DNA from: Botrytis cinerea B05.10
Lineage: Eukaryota > Ascomycota > Leotiomycetes > Helotiales > Sclerotiniaceae
Assembly (NCBI RefSeq): GCF_000143535.2
Contig: NC_037310.1
Coordinates: 2,914,001-2,978,000 of the forward strand
Length of the DNA: 64,000 nucleotides
Reading direction: 5' to 3'
Positions 12,340-22,672 of the stretch are shown here, piece by piece (positions within the stretch are counted from its first letter, which is position 1; the number at the start of each line of letters is the position of its first letter). The notes under the pieces are model-generated. The model was not told where the DNA came from, ran no database searches, and was given only the letters and a program-made list of their open reading frames with translations. The translations under genes were made by a program, and so were the position numbers.

Positions 12340-12964
12340 TGATTTTGACTTCCTGAATCAAATTGTAATATAATAGCTGTGATGGATGTTTTTGTGCGTA
12401 CGAGTACTGGATAAGTACTGTACTCATGATGAAACGGCGAACCGACCACCCCGCCATAAAATTTAGTAGTGGGATGAATGGCGTGGTCTGTGATGTGCAC
12501 TAGAGTCAAAGGTTACGTAATTCTGCCCACTCTGAGGTTTCCACCTAGTCTTTCTAGCTCCTCACGTGCTTCTGTGAATTCGGCCTTGCTGATGGTAGCT
12601 TGCAAGCAGGTGGGTACATGCTTTTTATTTTAGTACAATATCTGGCCATCGGCCAGCTTAAATTAATGTAGCATGCTATTGCTGGTCTTTAAAAAGAATT
12701 GTAATCCTTATAATGCCTCTATCTTGTTAACTAATCCAACCATGCTTTCTGACCGTCGCTATTGATGCAAGATTTCATGAACGCCAATCCTGTGCAACCA
12801 TCACTATTTCAAACTTCAGTCGCTTATAACGAAATCCCAATCACCCGCCCCAATTCCATGCATAAACTCCAATCATTGCTCATTCCAATCATTCATTATA
12901 AAATCAACTTAGATTAGTCCCACACTATTTCGCGGGGAAAATGGTATCCTGTGCTCCTCGCCAT
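12340..12964. other. Intergenic region upstream of NPT1
   Basis: This stretch of about 0.6 kb holds the promoter of the nicotinate phosphoribosyltransferase and the 3' end of the lipase gene, both minus strand. No ORF or RNA gene is seen. Confidence 0.5.
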
Positions 12965-15427
12965 CTATGCAGCATCCCTCATATCGTCTTCCTTCCACTG
13001 ATGAAACATTTTCTTGTAACTCCAATCAGGACTACTCGGTTCAGTGAGGCTCTTCCTCTCCTCTCTTGGTCTCATCTCAGCTGGCGACATGGCTGTGGGT
13101 GAATATATAAACTCCGTTCCATTTCTTACGATCGATGGAGATGTAGCGAGAACACGATCCGTTCCGGCAGTGATAGGCTGATTTCTGGAGAACAAATCAA
13201 GCTGTCTATCACTTGTCGAGCTAGCTATACCATATATAGCTTCCTCGGCTTCTAGTTCTGTAGTGCTTCCATCAGTCTGTGATCCTTTGTCGGCATCGGA
13301 GCTTGACGGTGAAAGTGTTGTTTCTCCGGCAGATGAGAGATCTCGAATTTGGTTCTTGATATAAAGCATGTCTTTCGAAGGAATAGGGAAGCTGAACATT
13401 TCATTTTCTAGCCCTAATCGTGGCGTACGACGTGGAGTAGTCTGGGCAGAATGATGTACAGTGTAATGGGAACGCTCTTTATGTTTCGTAATGTCCAACA
13501 CCGAAGCTGTTGCCCTGAGTGACGGGCGAGATGAATTTTCCCGTTTCCCATCTTGCTTTGAAAATTCACCATCTTCATCCCGCGACATCAACAACAAATT
13601 TCCATTGTCAAATCTCTGTCTTCCCATCCCGGAAGACTGTCGAGAGCCCTCACCAGCCCTCAGCCGCCTTAGGTTTACCTCACTTGGACTGAAAACTACT
13701 CTCGCTCGTAATTTCTGCACAGCAGCATCTAACTCCAGTTCAACGGCGCAGTGATTCCATACACGACTTAATTTTGGCCAAGTAGCTCTTTCCCCAGACA
13801 AACAAGCCTGCTCCATGAATTCGGTCGTGGGATTCTTTAATATTCTGGGAAAGTCTTTGAAATTAATCTCTGGTAGAATTGTGATATCTCCAGAATACTT
13901 CTGACTCAGAATAGACTTGCACTTAGTTACCAAATTTGGAAACACTCCCAATTCAGCCAGAACTTGCATACGATGCAGAGCTTCAGCCTTTGCCAGATGT
14001 GTGAGATTATAGACCCAGCCGGGTCCTCCACTACCATCTTTCATTACAGTATCTTTGATCGCTTCCTCATCCTTAGCGATAAATGGTATGACATGAGGAT
14101 TGACTTGAGAAACAATGAAGTGATTGACATTGAACATTTCTGCCAACCGAGTCATTGGTAGATCGTTATCCACACTCCCATCAATCCAACGTTGAGGTGT
14201 AGGATTCCACGACGAAGTCTCTCCCGTAAGCGGATTTTTCATGAGCAACTCCGCTGCAGAAAATAGAAGAGGCACCGAACATGAGGCAGCTACCGCTGAC
14301 CAAATCATGACATTCGGCGCTGTAACATAGTTGAGTAGTCGAGGTAACTCATATACCGAGGCAGATGATACACAAATATTGAGAATGCGACGAGATCGAT
14401 TGTAAGCCTCTTGAAATGTCATATCTCCCAAAAGTTCCCGCATGACTCTCGTCAAATGTTTAATATCAATCCACGCCCCTTCTGTCAACAGCCGTCTGAT
14501 TCTATCCAGGACTCCATCTTCGTTTCCATTTTCCTCGAACACTGCAAGGTCTCCATGTGGGAATTCTTTTAATACGTCCGGGATCTCTTCATCAGTCCTT
14601 GCGCATAACACAGCACAAACAATACTACCTGCAGAAGCACCCGATATGATTCTTGGCAGTAGACGAGCCTCAAACAAGGCTTTCAAAACTCCGACGTGGT
14701 TCATTCCAAAAGTTGCTCCTCCACTCAGTAGTAAGGCACTTCTCCCAAAAGCCTGCCTAGCATACACAACCTGCTCTAGTATATCCTTCGTCTCCAATCC
14801 AACCGGCAAGGTATACTTGCTATTCTCAACCAATGCGCGTACTGTATCCAACGTCGACTCAATATACCTCTCGATGACAACTTTCGTTCCAACGTGACTA
14901 TGCTTGTATAATCTGATATTGCCCATGCCTCCCAAATCCCTCGACAACGTTGTGCGCACCAGTGTAAGCATCTTCTTGATATCACAATCGATTCTGGCCG
15001 TATCCATCTGTTTAGTCCTCGCTTCGATTAACGCAGCGTCGAAATCGGTCGACAGTGAATCGAGTTTCCATGCTTCATTATCCTCGAGTAGATCTAACTC
15101 TTTCGCGGCACTCCTCCAAACCTCCATCGTTTCTGCATTCTTCATCCGCAGATTCAGAATTTGTATTCTCTCCTCCTTTTTGCGCAAGGCAGACCGTTCT
15201 TCTTCCGTCAACCCATCTCGCACTTGTAGCAGCTTATTGTTGAGAATATCTGCGCCTGTTCTCAAGATCCTGGTGGCAGGTCCAAATAAGCCCACCGAGG
15301 GTTCCGACACTTTCTCTCTATCATGCCCATATTCATTCGCATTGGAAGGTTTCGCAGACGTAGCGGTAGTATTATTGTTATTAACGACACAAAATTGTGG
15401 AGTCTGAAGGTATCCGAACAACACCAT
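12965..15427 (-). CDS. Patatin-like lipase with DUF3336 domain (TGL3/4/5 type)
   Basis: A single-exon, 820-aa protein. The N-terminal part (about residues 50-220) matches the DUF3336 region of fungal triacylglycerol lipases. The patatin domain follows, with the oxyanion loop LLLSGGATFGMNHVG (233-247), nucleophile Ser265 in GASAGS, and the catalytic Asp416 in the DGSVDND motif, preceded by a conserved SAVAASCSVP segment. About 270 C-terminal residues are Ser/Thr-rich and low complexity, probably regulatory. The yeast relatives Tgl3/4/5 sit on lipid droplets and hydrolyse stored triacylglycerol, and some also have lysophospholipid acyltransferase activity. Both residues of the Ser-Asp dyad are present, so the enzyme is predicted active. 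Substrate preference is inference. Confidence 0.93.
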   Translation of the reverse strand: MVLFGYLQTPQFCVVNNNNTTATSAKPSNANEYGHDREKVSEPSVGLFGPATRILRTGADILNNKLLQVRDGLTEEERSALRKKEERIQILNLRMKNAETMEVWRSAAKELDLLEDNEAWKLDSLSTDFDAALIEARTKQMDTARIDCDIKKMLTLVRTTLSRDLGGMGNIRLYKHSHVGTKVVIERYIESTLDTVRALVENSKYTLPVGLETKDILEQVVYARQAFGRSALLLSGGATFGMNHVGVLKALFEARLLPRIISGASAGSIVCAVLCARTDEEIPDVLKEFPHGDLAVFEENGNEDGVLDRIRRLLTEGAWIDIKHLTRVMRELLGDMTFQEAYNRSRRILNICVSSASVYELPRLLNYVTAPNVMIWSAVAASCSVPLLFSAAELLMKNPLTGETSSWNPTPQRWIDGSVDNDLPMTRLAEMFNVNHFIVSQVNPHVIPFIAKDEEAIKDTVMKDGSGGPGWVYNLTHLAKAEALHRMQVLAELGVFPNLVTKCKSILSQKYSGDITILPEINFKDFPRILKNPTTEFMEQACLSGERATWPKLSRVWNHCAVELELDAAVQKLRARVVFSPSEVNLRRLRAGEGSRQSSGMGRQRFDNGNLLLMSRDEDGEFSKQDGKRENSSRPSLRATASVLDITKHKERSHYTVHHSAQTTPRRTPRLGLENEMFSFPIPSKDMLYIKNQIRDLSSAGETTLSPSSSDADKGSQTDGSTTELEAEEAIYGIASSTSDRQLDLFSRNQPITAGTDRVLATSPSIVRNGTEFIYSPTAMSPAEMRPREERKSLTEPSSPDWSYKKMFHQWKEDDMRDAA

Positions 15428-16884
15428 GCTTCTCCCAGTTCTCCATTCGAGGCGTACTTTGCAACGGACGGTCCTTCACAAACAAAGCCTTTGATATGGT
15501 TGCGGAAATATGTCCGTAGCTATAGCGTTGGAGATATGAAAGAAGGAAGACAATCGGCAAGACGTTAGAAGCAGTTGTAATTATTTTTATATTATTTAAT
15601 TATTGACGTACGGAGTGCCAGGACCGGTAATTGAGTTGAATACCTGATATTGCATTGCATGTAGATCTCCTGTGTCAGTCTAGTCCATGCAGTGTCACCG
15701 GGCACGAGTCAATCTAACTTTCCAACAGATCTTAATCGAATTTCCGAAACAAGGAATACCTAAGCTCAGCTGATCCTTCGGAGATTCTCAACCGGTGTCT
15801 AGCAGAAAGTTTAAAGGAGAAGACGTAAGTATCGATTGTCTTATTTTTATCTTTCCGTCACTTTCTTTGTTGTTCAATTGCGGTGTCCTCGAGTACCACG
15901 TAAAAGAGCCCAAATCATCATCGATGCTACGCTACACAAAGCTGGGCAGCAAGTATGCAACCCCAAGTGCTTGTTTGTGTTTAACAGCGCTTCCCCACAC
16001 CAACAACGTAGCCTACCACGCCTACAGACCGTGAACCTTGAAAAACCCTGGGGAGATCATATGGTACCTGGAGTGCGATAGTGCGAGAGTGCATGCATGA
16101 CAATTTGATATACGTACAGACGAATTAGATTTCCGGCGGTACCATCGGGTCACTGCAGGATCATCCTCTCAGCTGAAAACATCTCGATCTGTTTCTGTAC
16201 GCAAGGTAGCCTGTATTCTTTAACGACGGGTAGGTTACATTTCTCCTCATCAGTGTTGGTCCGCTGGCCACTTCATATCATATCTGAGACACCTATGCAT
16301 TATCTATCCAAAATGTATTGAGGCAGATCTGATGGCTTTGTAGGCAAAAGTAGTAGATGAGATAAATTGGCCTTTCTCCACAAGTCCTTGTTTAGACTCT
16401 CAGTCAAAAATCTATCGTTGTCTAGGAACATTCTGGATAATGTTCATCAAGCATTGTGCTAAGCTGGTTATCTTTGGCGAAGAAGAGGGCTTTCACAAAG
16501 CCTATCGGATCATCCTCATTGACCCCATCTATGACAACCTTGGAATGCATCATCTGCTATGTAATGTGATCTCCACATTGAAGATGGAAACATGTAAAAG
16601 GCTCAAAGCATGTGAAATTCACGGCGCATCACATTTAGCATGTGAAATTCAATCCGCCACGCTTAGATTCAGAAGCTCAAAAATCTTTATTCAAAATGTA
16701 CTTGCTATATCTATCTATCGTAACCAAGCAAAAAGGGGTATACGCTTGTTACGTTATCAAACGCCGAGTTCCTCCCATGTGGTGAGGCTTGATACGTAGA
16801 ACAACGCCGAGTTCGTAACCTATCTTCCAAACAAAAACAAAACAAAAAACCCCCAGTCAGTATCCGCCATCCTTCTTTGCATTT
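15428..16884. other. Intergenic region with short direct repeats
   Basis: This 1.46-kb stretch lies between the lipase start and the xanthine dioxygenase stop. ORFs here lack domain features. A 15-bp direct repeat AGCATGTGAAATTCA occurs at 16607-16621 and 16637-16651, a 30-bp spacing. AACGCCGAGTTC also occurs twice, near 16760 and 16803. No gene is called. Confidence 0.45.
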
Positions 16885-18064
16885 CTAGTAGAGCTTGCCA
16901 TCTGGCCCCATAACTCCTTCGGAAGAAGCCATGTTGCACTGTCTAAATAGTCTCTTTTCCTCGGGACTAAATGCACCTACTACCGAATGTAAGACTCCTT
17001 GATTGTTGAACAAGACCAAATCGCCTTCCACCCAATCATGTGGATACACGAATTTTGGACTAATAGCTGGTCTCTGTAGGCGATAAACTAAATCTCTCAC
17101 TTCCTTGAGATCGGTCATAACCTCTCCATTCGGTAGATGAATGGCTTTGATGGCACTTGGATGGATTTGAAGTGCCAAATTACCCGTGACTGGGTTCTTC
17201 CAACACATAGGCAAAATCTTGATGTCCTTCTCATCGACTGGAGGAAGTTCAGACAAAGGCAACTCATTCCCATCTGAAACCATGCCAAGGCCGGTGGAGC
17301 GTGATCTTGCAGGAGACATCCAAATATATGGATGTGGCGCGTATTCTGCTTTCGCGCCACGAACGAACTCCTTATCCTCTTCGCTTAACAAATCATACAT
17401 GTTTTGGCCGGAGACAAAAGCAGTGGTACCAAGAGGGACATCCATTTCTTCACCAGTTCCATCATCGTAACGAAGAGTTTGGCGACGGCCAGCGGGAACC
17501 TTTACAGCCATCAAAGATGTTACTTTTGGTGGATTGAGGGCATACAGAGCAGCGTCAACGTGCCATCTGTAGAAGCGTGTGAATGCCAAATCGTCCTCAT
17601 CTGGAATAGCGGTCTTATGGAAGACTCTGTGGTGAGGGTGCTTGAGTGTAATATTTTTCAATCCTTCATATTCTTCATAAAATCCGTTTCCGATGACTTG
17701 AACTTGAGTTTGATGGGGAATTGTTTTCAAGTCCGGGTGAAGAACTGATCGTTTCGCATCAAGAGTTTTGCCATGACCATATGTTTCTGGTGGAATGATT
17801 AGACACAATATTTAAACGAATGAAGGGAAAAGACTTACCAGCCGTCGGATCAAATCTACGTGTGAGATCGTATTGAGCTTTGGGGGAGAGGCCAGCCTGG
17901 TTCTTCAGTACTACAACATGGTGATTATACAAAGCATTGCGAATAGTTTTGAAGTCTTCCTCGCTGAGGTGTTCCAGATCGACATTATTGATCTCGGCTC
18001 CGAGGTTGAGAGAGGAGTTCTCTGGTGAAGAGAAAGGCTTCACTTCTAAAGTCTTGACGGCCAT
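16885..18064 (-). CDS. xanA: Fe(II)/2-oxoglutarate-dependent xanthine dioxygenase (XanA type)
   Basis: Hydroxylates xanthine to uric acid in purine catabolism without a molybdenum cofactor, as described for Aspergillus nidulans XanA. Two exons (18064-17839, 17786-16885) give 375 aa in a TauD-type fold. The Fe(II) facial triad is visible as H151 and D153 in RWHVDAAL and H342 in GVLHSVVGAF. These sit two positions after the published A. nidulans ligands H149/D151/H340, a strong family match. Other landmarks are NHHVVVLKNQ, YGHGKTLDAKRS, YAPHPYIWMSPARS and LQRPAISPKFVYPHDW. No targeting peptide is seen. The upstream region has UaY-like and GATA sites. The alternative, a sulfonate dioxygenase such as Jlp1, fits the wording less well. 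Confidence 0.9.
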
Positions 18065-18198
18065 TTTTTCTCCTAGGGTTCAGATGTTATGCTTTGTCTA
18101 GAATGTATATTGAAAGGAAGAAGATTGTGACAGTCGTTTGGCTGGGTATGACCGTGGAACGTCAATGATTTATGTATCCAAGTTGTGAGCGAGGGGCG

Positions 18199-18212
18199 AC
18201 GGAAGCGTCCGA
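18199..18212. promoter_or_regulatory. UaY-like site 1 (ACGG-N6-CCGA)
   Basis: One mismatch to TCGG-N6-CCGA, about 135 bp upstream of the xanA ATG. The site family is known from Aspergillus purine-catabolism promoters. Confidence 0.4.
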
Positions 18213-18408
18213 ATGGAGCAGAATGAATTTATGCATAAGGAAGCCCGGAAGAGAACTTCACGCATTTCCCCGGCTGGAGTGAGAGGAAATCGGAATAATT
18301 CTGATAAGACATTCTTGATTTGCATATGGTGAATTTGGGTGCTCTTAGTTGGATGTATTGGTGAAGTGAAGAGTTTAGTTTAGTTTATCAAAATGGAAGA
18401 TAAGAAAG

Positions 18409-18422
18409 TCGGAGCTCGCCGC
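18409..18422. promoter_or_regulatory. UaY-like site 2 (TCGG-N6-CCGC)
   Basis: One mismatch to TCGG-N6-CCGA, about 345 bp upstream of xanA, with the GATA word AGATAA starting 11 bp before it. Confidence 0.4.
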
Positions 18423-19049
18423 AGGACACTTAAATTCAAGGTGTGTGGAGAAGCTCTAGTAGAACATGCATTAAGATCTATTTACTCGCTATTGTTATCA
18501 ATCAATTGAGGCAGGTCGTTATCATAACTGTCAGTTGCCTATGTTGGTCATCTGTTGGTGTTATCATTTTCTCCGTCTTCTCACAAATACCTACCAAGTC
18601 TCTTAGTCAATCTTCTATATCCAAATCCAAAACATGAACAATTTCCAATCAATAGTTACGATTCTTTAGCCTTTGCTCATTAGGCTTCGTGCACTCATCA
18701 GTCTAATCATGCGAACAAAGATCAATGAGTTGATTTCCTAAGTTGCAAATCTTCTCGTTACTGATGTTTGTTAAATGGAGACGATCATCAAGCTCAAGCC
18801 ACACCGTGCAGCGGAATTCACTGTGGCGTAGTGGCGGCGCTCTATGTCTATGATGACATTGATCTTGGAAGTATTTCATGGATCAAAATCGTTGTCTAAG
18901 TTCCTTCCTTATAACTGCATCATTTTCGTAAATTTAAATCGTTTCATATGAAAATCCCAAGTCCTTTCAAAATTCCCACCCAGGTCAAAATATTCACTCA
19001 CCTATCTCAATCTCGCCGAAATCTCCTTCTAATTCCAACATCAGCAAAC

Positions 19050-19981
19050 ATGAGTTGGATGGATTCGTGGTCGCGCCCCTCAAAACATTCCGCTGTTCCT
19101 CCTCCTCTCTATCTAACGGCAGGAGAAAGTGTTCCTTACTGTCTAACATGTGGCCGAGTTATGAGTTAGCACCGTGATGAACATTTTTCAAGCTCTATCT
19201 AATACATCCAATAGGCACCAAAAAGGCCAGCAAAAAAACCAACAATGAGGTCAAATACTGTTCAGATAGGTGTCGTAGCCGAAAGCCTGGGAAACTAGAT
19301 AAAAAGATCGAGCAAGCCATTGTTGCACTGTTGGACCAGGAGAAAGATTCGGGTTTAGAAAAGACTGGTGCAAAGGATCGTTTTGTGAAAGGAGACCATC
19401 GGATTGTTGTTACCTGTGATGAAATCGAAGAGATTGTGTTTGGAAGTCGATTTGATCCCGAAAAGGTTTATGGGAGAAGGAAAAATCGTAAAAGCCGAGC
19501 AATTGGCGGATCGAACGCTGATGCAGAATGGAAAACTGTTGATATGGAAAGTAGTGAGGACTCCGCTAGCGATGATGCACCTCATGAGCCTGTGAATACA
19601 ATGAACGGGCCAATCATACGCCCACCACAGGCTGAATCGGATGTTAATTTCAGCGTTGGGGGCGAAAGGGGGAAAGCTGAGAGAACGGAGGAGTCCGCTG
19701 CGGACTTACAGAAGAAAGTTGATGGCCAAAAACAAGCGGAAGAAAGAGAGATGGTTCGGAGGGCAGCTAGGAGGGCTGTTGTTTTTGGGTTTATCGTTGA
19801 GCAGCCTCCTGAAACAAATTCATCTCAAGCCTTTAAGGGCTCAAAGCACAAAAGGACGACAAGCTGGGAGGAGAATGTTGTAAAAGAGCCCATCAGGCGC
19901 AAATGCGAGGCTTTGATGCAAGGCTCAGTAGTTGAGCCAAGCTATGCAAAGGGGAATTGGTCTATAAGATGGCGGGAGTAG
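19050..19981 (+). CDS. Conserved fungal CxxC...CxxxC protein, function unknown
   Basis: Two exons (19050-19164, 19215-19981; intron 50 nt) give 293 aa. The N-terminal MSWMDSWSRP is followed by a probable zinc site with C31-x2-C34 (YCLTCGRV) and C54-x3-C58 (KYCSDRCRSRKPGK); the splice joins the two halves. The middle is charged, with a long Lys/Glu-rich stretch around KKVDGQKQAEEREMVRRAARRAVVFGF that could be helical. The C-terminus ends WSIRWRE, which reads like a conserved tail. I recall similar uncharacterised proteins in other filamentous ascomycetes but know no function. The start at 19050 (aacATGa) is preferred to the in-frame ATG at 18948 because the conserved part begins there. Nuclear or nucleic-acid binding is only a guess. 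Confidence 0.75.
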
Positions 19982-20922
19982 CTAGCTATCCCTACTCACC
20001 GTTACTTGGATGCATTGATGTAAGCACTCGCATGGAAGAGAGTAAACAGAACTCGAACAATTGCAGGTTCAAATTTTATTTGATCATGGGGAAGCACATA
20101 TTGGGGAGCAGCCAGCGAGTTTCGAATGGTCACTACAACTTGAACTTTTTGTCTTCAAAATTATCGAGAAAAGAGGAAGCAGATATTCAGATTCTGAATG
20201 GAAAACCCCGGTTGTCAAAGGTATCGAGACTCAAAATAAAACAGTGTTGAAGCTTGATCATACAGATTAGAGATTAGGAGATATGTAATTTTATTAGTCT
20301 CTAATTGTGTGAGGTCGGTTCGACTTTCCTCGGAATCACTTGTCATCTACTTGGGTGACTTTTGTGATACATGTTCGCTTTGATCTCGTCGCAGTCATCT
20401 TCTGTATAAGTAATTTAGCATAAGCGAGATGCAGCAAAGATGCCAGCGCTAATTCCATAAAATCATCACATACAATTGGCCTTTTCAACTATACGACTCC
20501 CCCCTGCCAGAAGCATGGAATGGGTCATTGAGTGGTCGCGAGATACTAGCTTGCCTTTCAGACAATCAGCTTTCCAACATCATATCCATATTGAAAGATG
20601 ATAGGCCAAGATACAGGCAAACAGCCAACCGAGTGTTCTAAGCTTCGAAGGAATGATGTGCAAGCCAAAAACGTGATTTCATTATCACCCGCATAAGTAT
20701 ATGCAGGCTTGTTCAATATCATCAACGCAACGGTTACACTCGCGTATCTTCTAATCGTAATTGCTGACCTTTTTGGGAAACCCTGTCAGATTCCATGACT
20801 CGAGCCAAGTACTCGGTCTTTTATTCATCTAATCCTATGATTACATATTACCCCTCTTCAAAATCTATTAAATAGAGGGCATTTTCATTGCAAAAGGCTA
20901 TACATCGAATCGGACCATAGCT
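19982..20922. other. Intergenic region upstream of the P450
   Basis: This stretch of about 0.9 kb lies between two plus-strand genes. One 70-codon ORF (20061-20270) lacks any recognisable feature and is not called. No repeats or RNAs are seen. Confidence 0.45.
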
Positions 20923-22672
20923 ATGATTTTTCTTATTGAAAATGGCAGTTTCATTCTTATTACACTTTTTTTCTGCTCAATCGTTTCTAAGGTTGCTTGG
21001 GAGCTTTTCTTCTCTCCATTGAGGCATTTCCCAGGCCCGGTCGCTGCAAGGTTCACGAACATTTACCGTGCATTCAAGGCATACTTGGGTTCCATGGACA
21101 ATACGCAAAGAAACTGGCATCGTAATTATGGCGCAGCTGTTAGAATTGGCCCCAAAACCATCAGTCTCAGCGATCCATCTTTGATTGGGACGATATATGC
21201 AACCAAAAATGCTTGGCTCAAGGTAAGTGAGCATAGCTTCAATAACTACAATCTTCCAACTTTGGCATTGACAACTCCTTGTTAGGATGAGATGTACAAG
21301 CCCAATGATGCTCTTATTGAAGGGAAACGAATGTCAAATATTTTCAATTCTAGAGATCCTTTGTGGCATGAAAAATATGTTAAACCTATCAGGAGTCTTT
21401 GGACCATGACAAGCGTTCTGAATATCGAACCCTTGGTTGATGAGACTTTGGAGATGTTCATCAAAAAGCTAAGTGCGAATTTTGCGGATGGATTGAATAC
21501 TTGCATGGTGGATGATTGGCTAGCGTACTGTATGTTTCATGTTGCCATGGAAGATTCCCAGTGCTGATCTGAAATTCTATAACAGTTGCTTGGGATGTGA
21601 CGGCAAACATCAGCTTTGGACGACCATTCGGATTGATTGACCAGGGAAAGGATGTCGATGATATCCTTCTTGAATCCAAAAGGTCTCTATACTACTTCGC
21701 CGTCGTCAGTCAAATTCCATGGATTGACCATCTTCTTGACAAAAACCCAATCATTCGATTTGGTCCCAGGCCAACTGTAACGGGGATTATGTACTGTTCT
21801 AAGGTTGTCGCTCAATATCGAGAAGAGCTCTTATCGGCGGGCCACAAGCACAAAACCATTAACCACTACCTCGATAAATATTTCAAGCTCAAAGAAAAGA
21901 ACCCGGACCTAATTGATGACAACCAAATTGTGACTTATCTCATACTCAGTATTCTTGCAGGTGGCGATACAACTGCATCGACCATGAGGGCTGTTTTATA
22001 CTATCTCTCAAAAAATACATCCGCTTACTCAAAACTGACCGATGAGTTGGACCATGCGAATCTCTCACTGCCTGCGCAATGGAAGGATGTACATAATCTT
22101 CCTTACTTGAGTGCGGTGCTCCATGAGACTATGCGCATTAATCCAGCTTCCGCCATGATGTTAGAGCGACTTGTTCCCAATTCTGGATTTACTCTTCCTG
22201 ACGGACGATATATTCCCGGTGGAACAACAGTAGGTATCAGTCCCGCAGTCTCGAATCGCGACTCTAAAACCTTCGGATCTGATGTCGATGCCTTTAATCC
22301 TGATCGCTGGCTGCAAATGAAAGGAGAAAGCTTAGAGGATTTTGAAATTCGTCACAAACAGATGGTTACAACTGTCAATTTTACATTCGGTGGTGGTAAT
22401 CGAGTGTGCATGGGGAAATATCTGGTTCAGCTAGAATTGTGGAAAACGATGGCTACTCTTTACAGTATTTTTGATGTGAGTTCGTCGAGTTTAGTTTATT
22501 TTGTATCAAACGCCTCCTTCATATTTCAAATTTCTACCACATTTAATTGCTGAAACCCGTTTGACTGCAGATAAAACTCGAAAATCCTAATCACACCTGG
22601 AAAATTCATAATGCCGTCTTTGTATATCAGTGGGATATTCCTATGAAGATATCCAGGCGGACTCGAGCTTGA
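20923..22672 (+). CDS. Cytochrome P450 monooxygenase
   Basis: A microsomal P450 of 511 aa from four exons (20923-21222, 21286-21529, 21586-22475, 22571-22672). A hydrophobic N-terminal anchor (about residues 8-30) is followed by the hinge-like FFSPLRHFPGPVAARF. The I-helix oxygen-activation motif is AGGDTTAS, the ExxR pair is in HETMRINPAS, the PERF-like region is FNPDRW, and the heme loop is FTFGGGNRVCMGK with Cys456. All catalytic landmarks are intact. The general style resembles fungal pisatin demethylase-like and benzoate/xenobiotic P450s, but the CYP family cannot be assigned by eye. No other biosynthetic gene is next to it, so detoxification or a lone tailoring role are equally possible. 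Confidence 0.93.

Larger units (their letters stand above)
18065..19049. promoter_or_regulatory. Divergent promoter with UaY-like and AreA-like sites
   Basis: This region separates xanA (-) from the CxxC protein (+). It contains ACGGAAGCGTCCGA (18199-18212) and TCGGAGCTCGCCGC (18409-18422). Each differs by one base from TCGG-N6-CCGA, the reported binding sequence of the purine activator UaY. Two HGATAR (AreA) words are present, TGATAA at 18302-18307 and AGATAA at 18398-18403, the latter directly beside the second UaY-like site. Regulation by purines and nitrogen is a plausible inference from these positions. Confidence 0.45.

Noticed and set aside
20061..20270. 70-codon ORF after the CxxC protein
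   Set aside because: The CxxC protein already ends in a plausible tail at 19981, and no splice joins the two.
8222..22672. Secondary-metabolite cluster (methyltransferase plus P450)
   Set aside because: The two genes are 12 kb apart with NAD salvage, lipase and purine genes between, and there is no core synthase.
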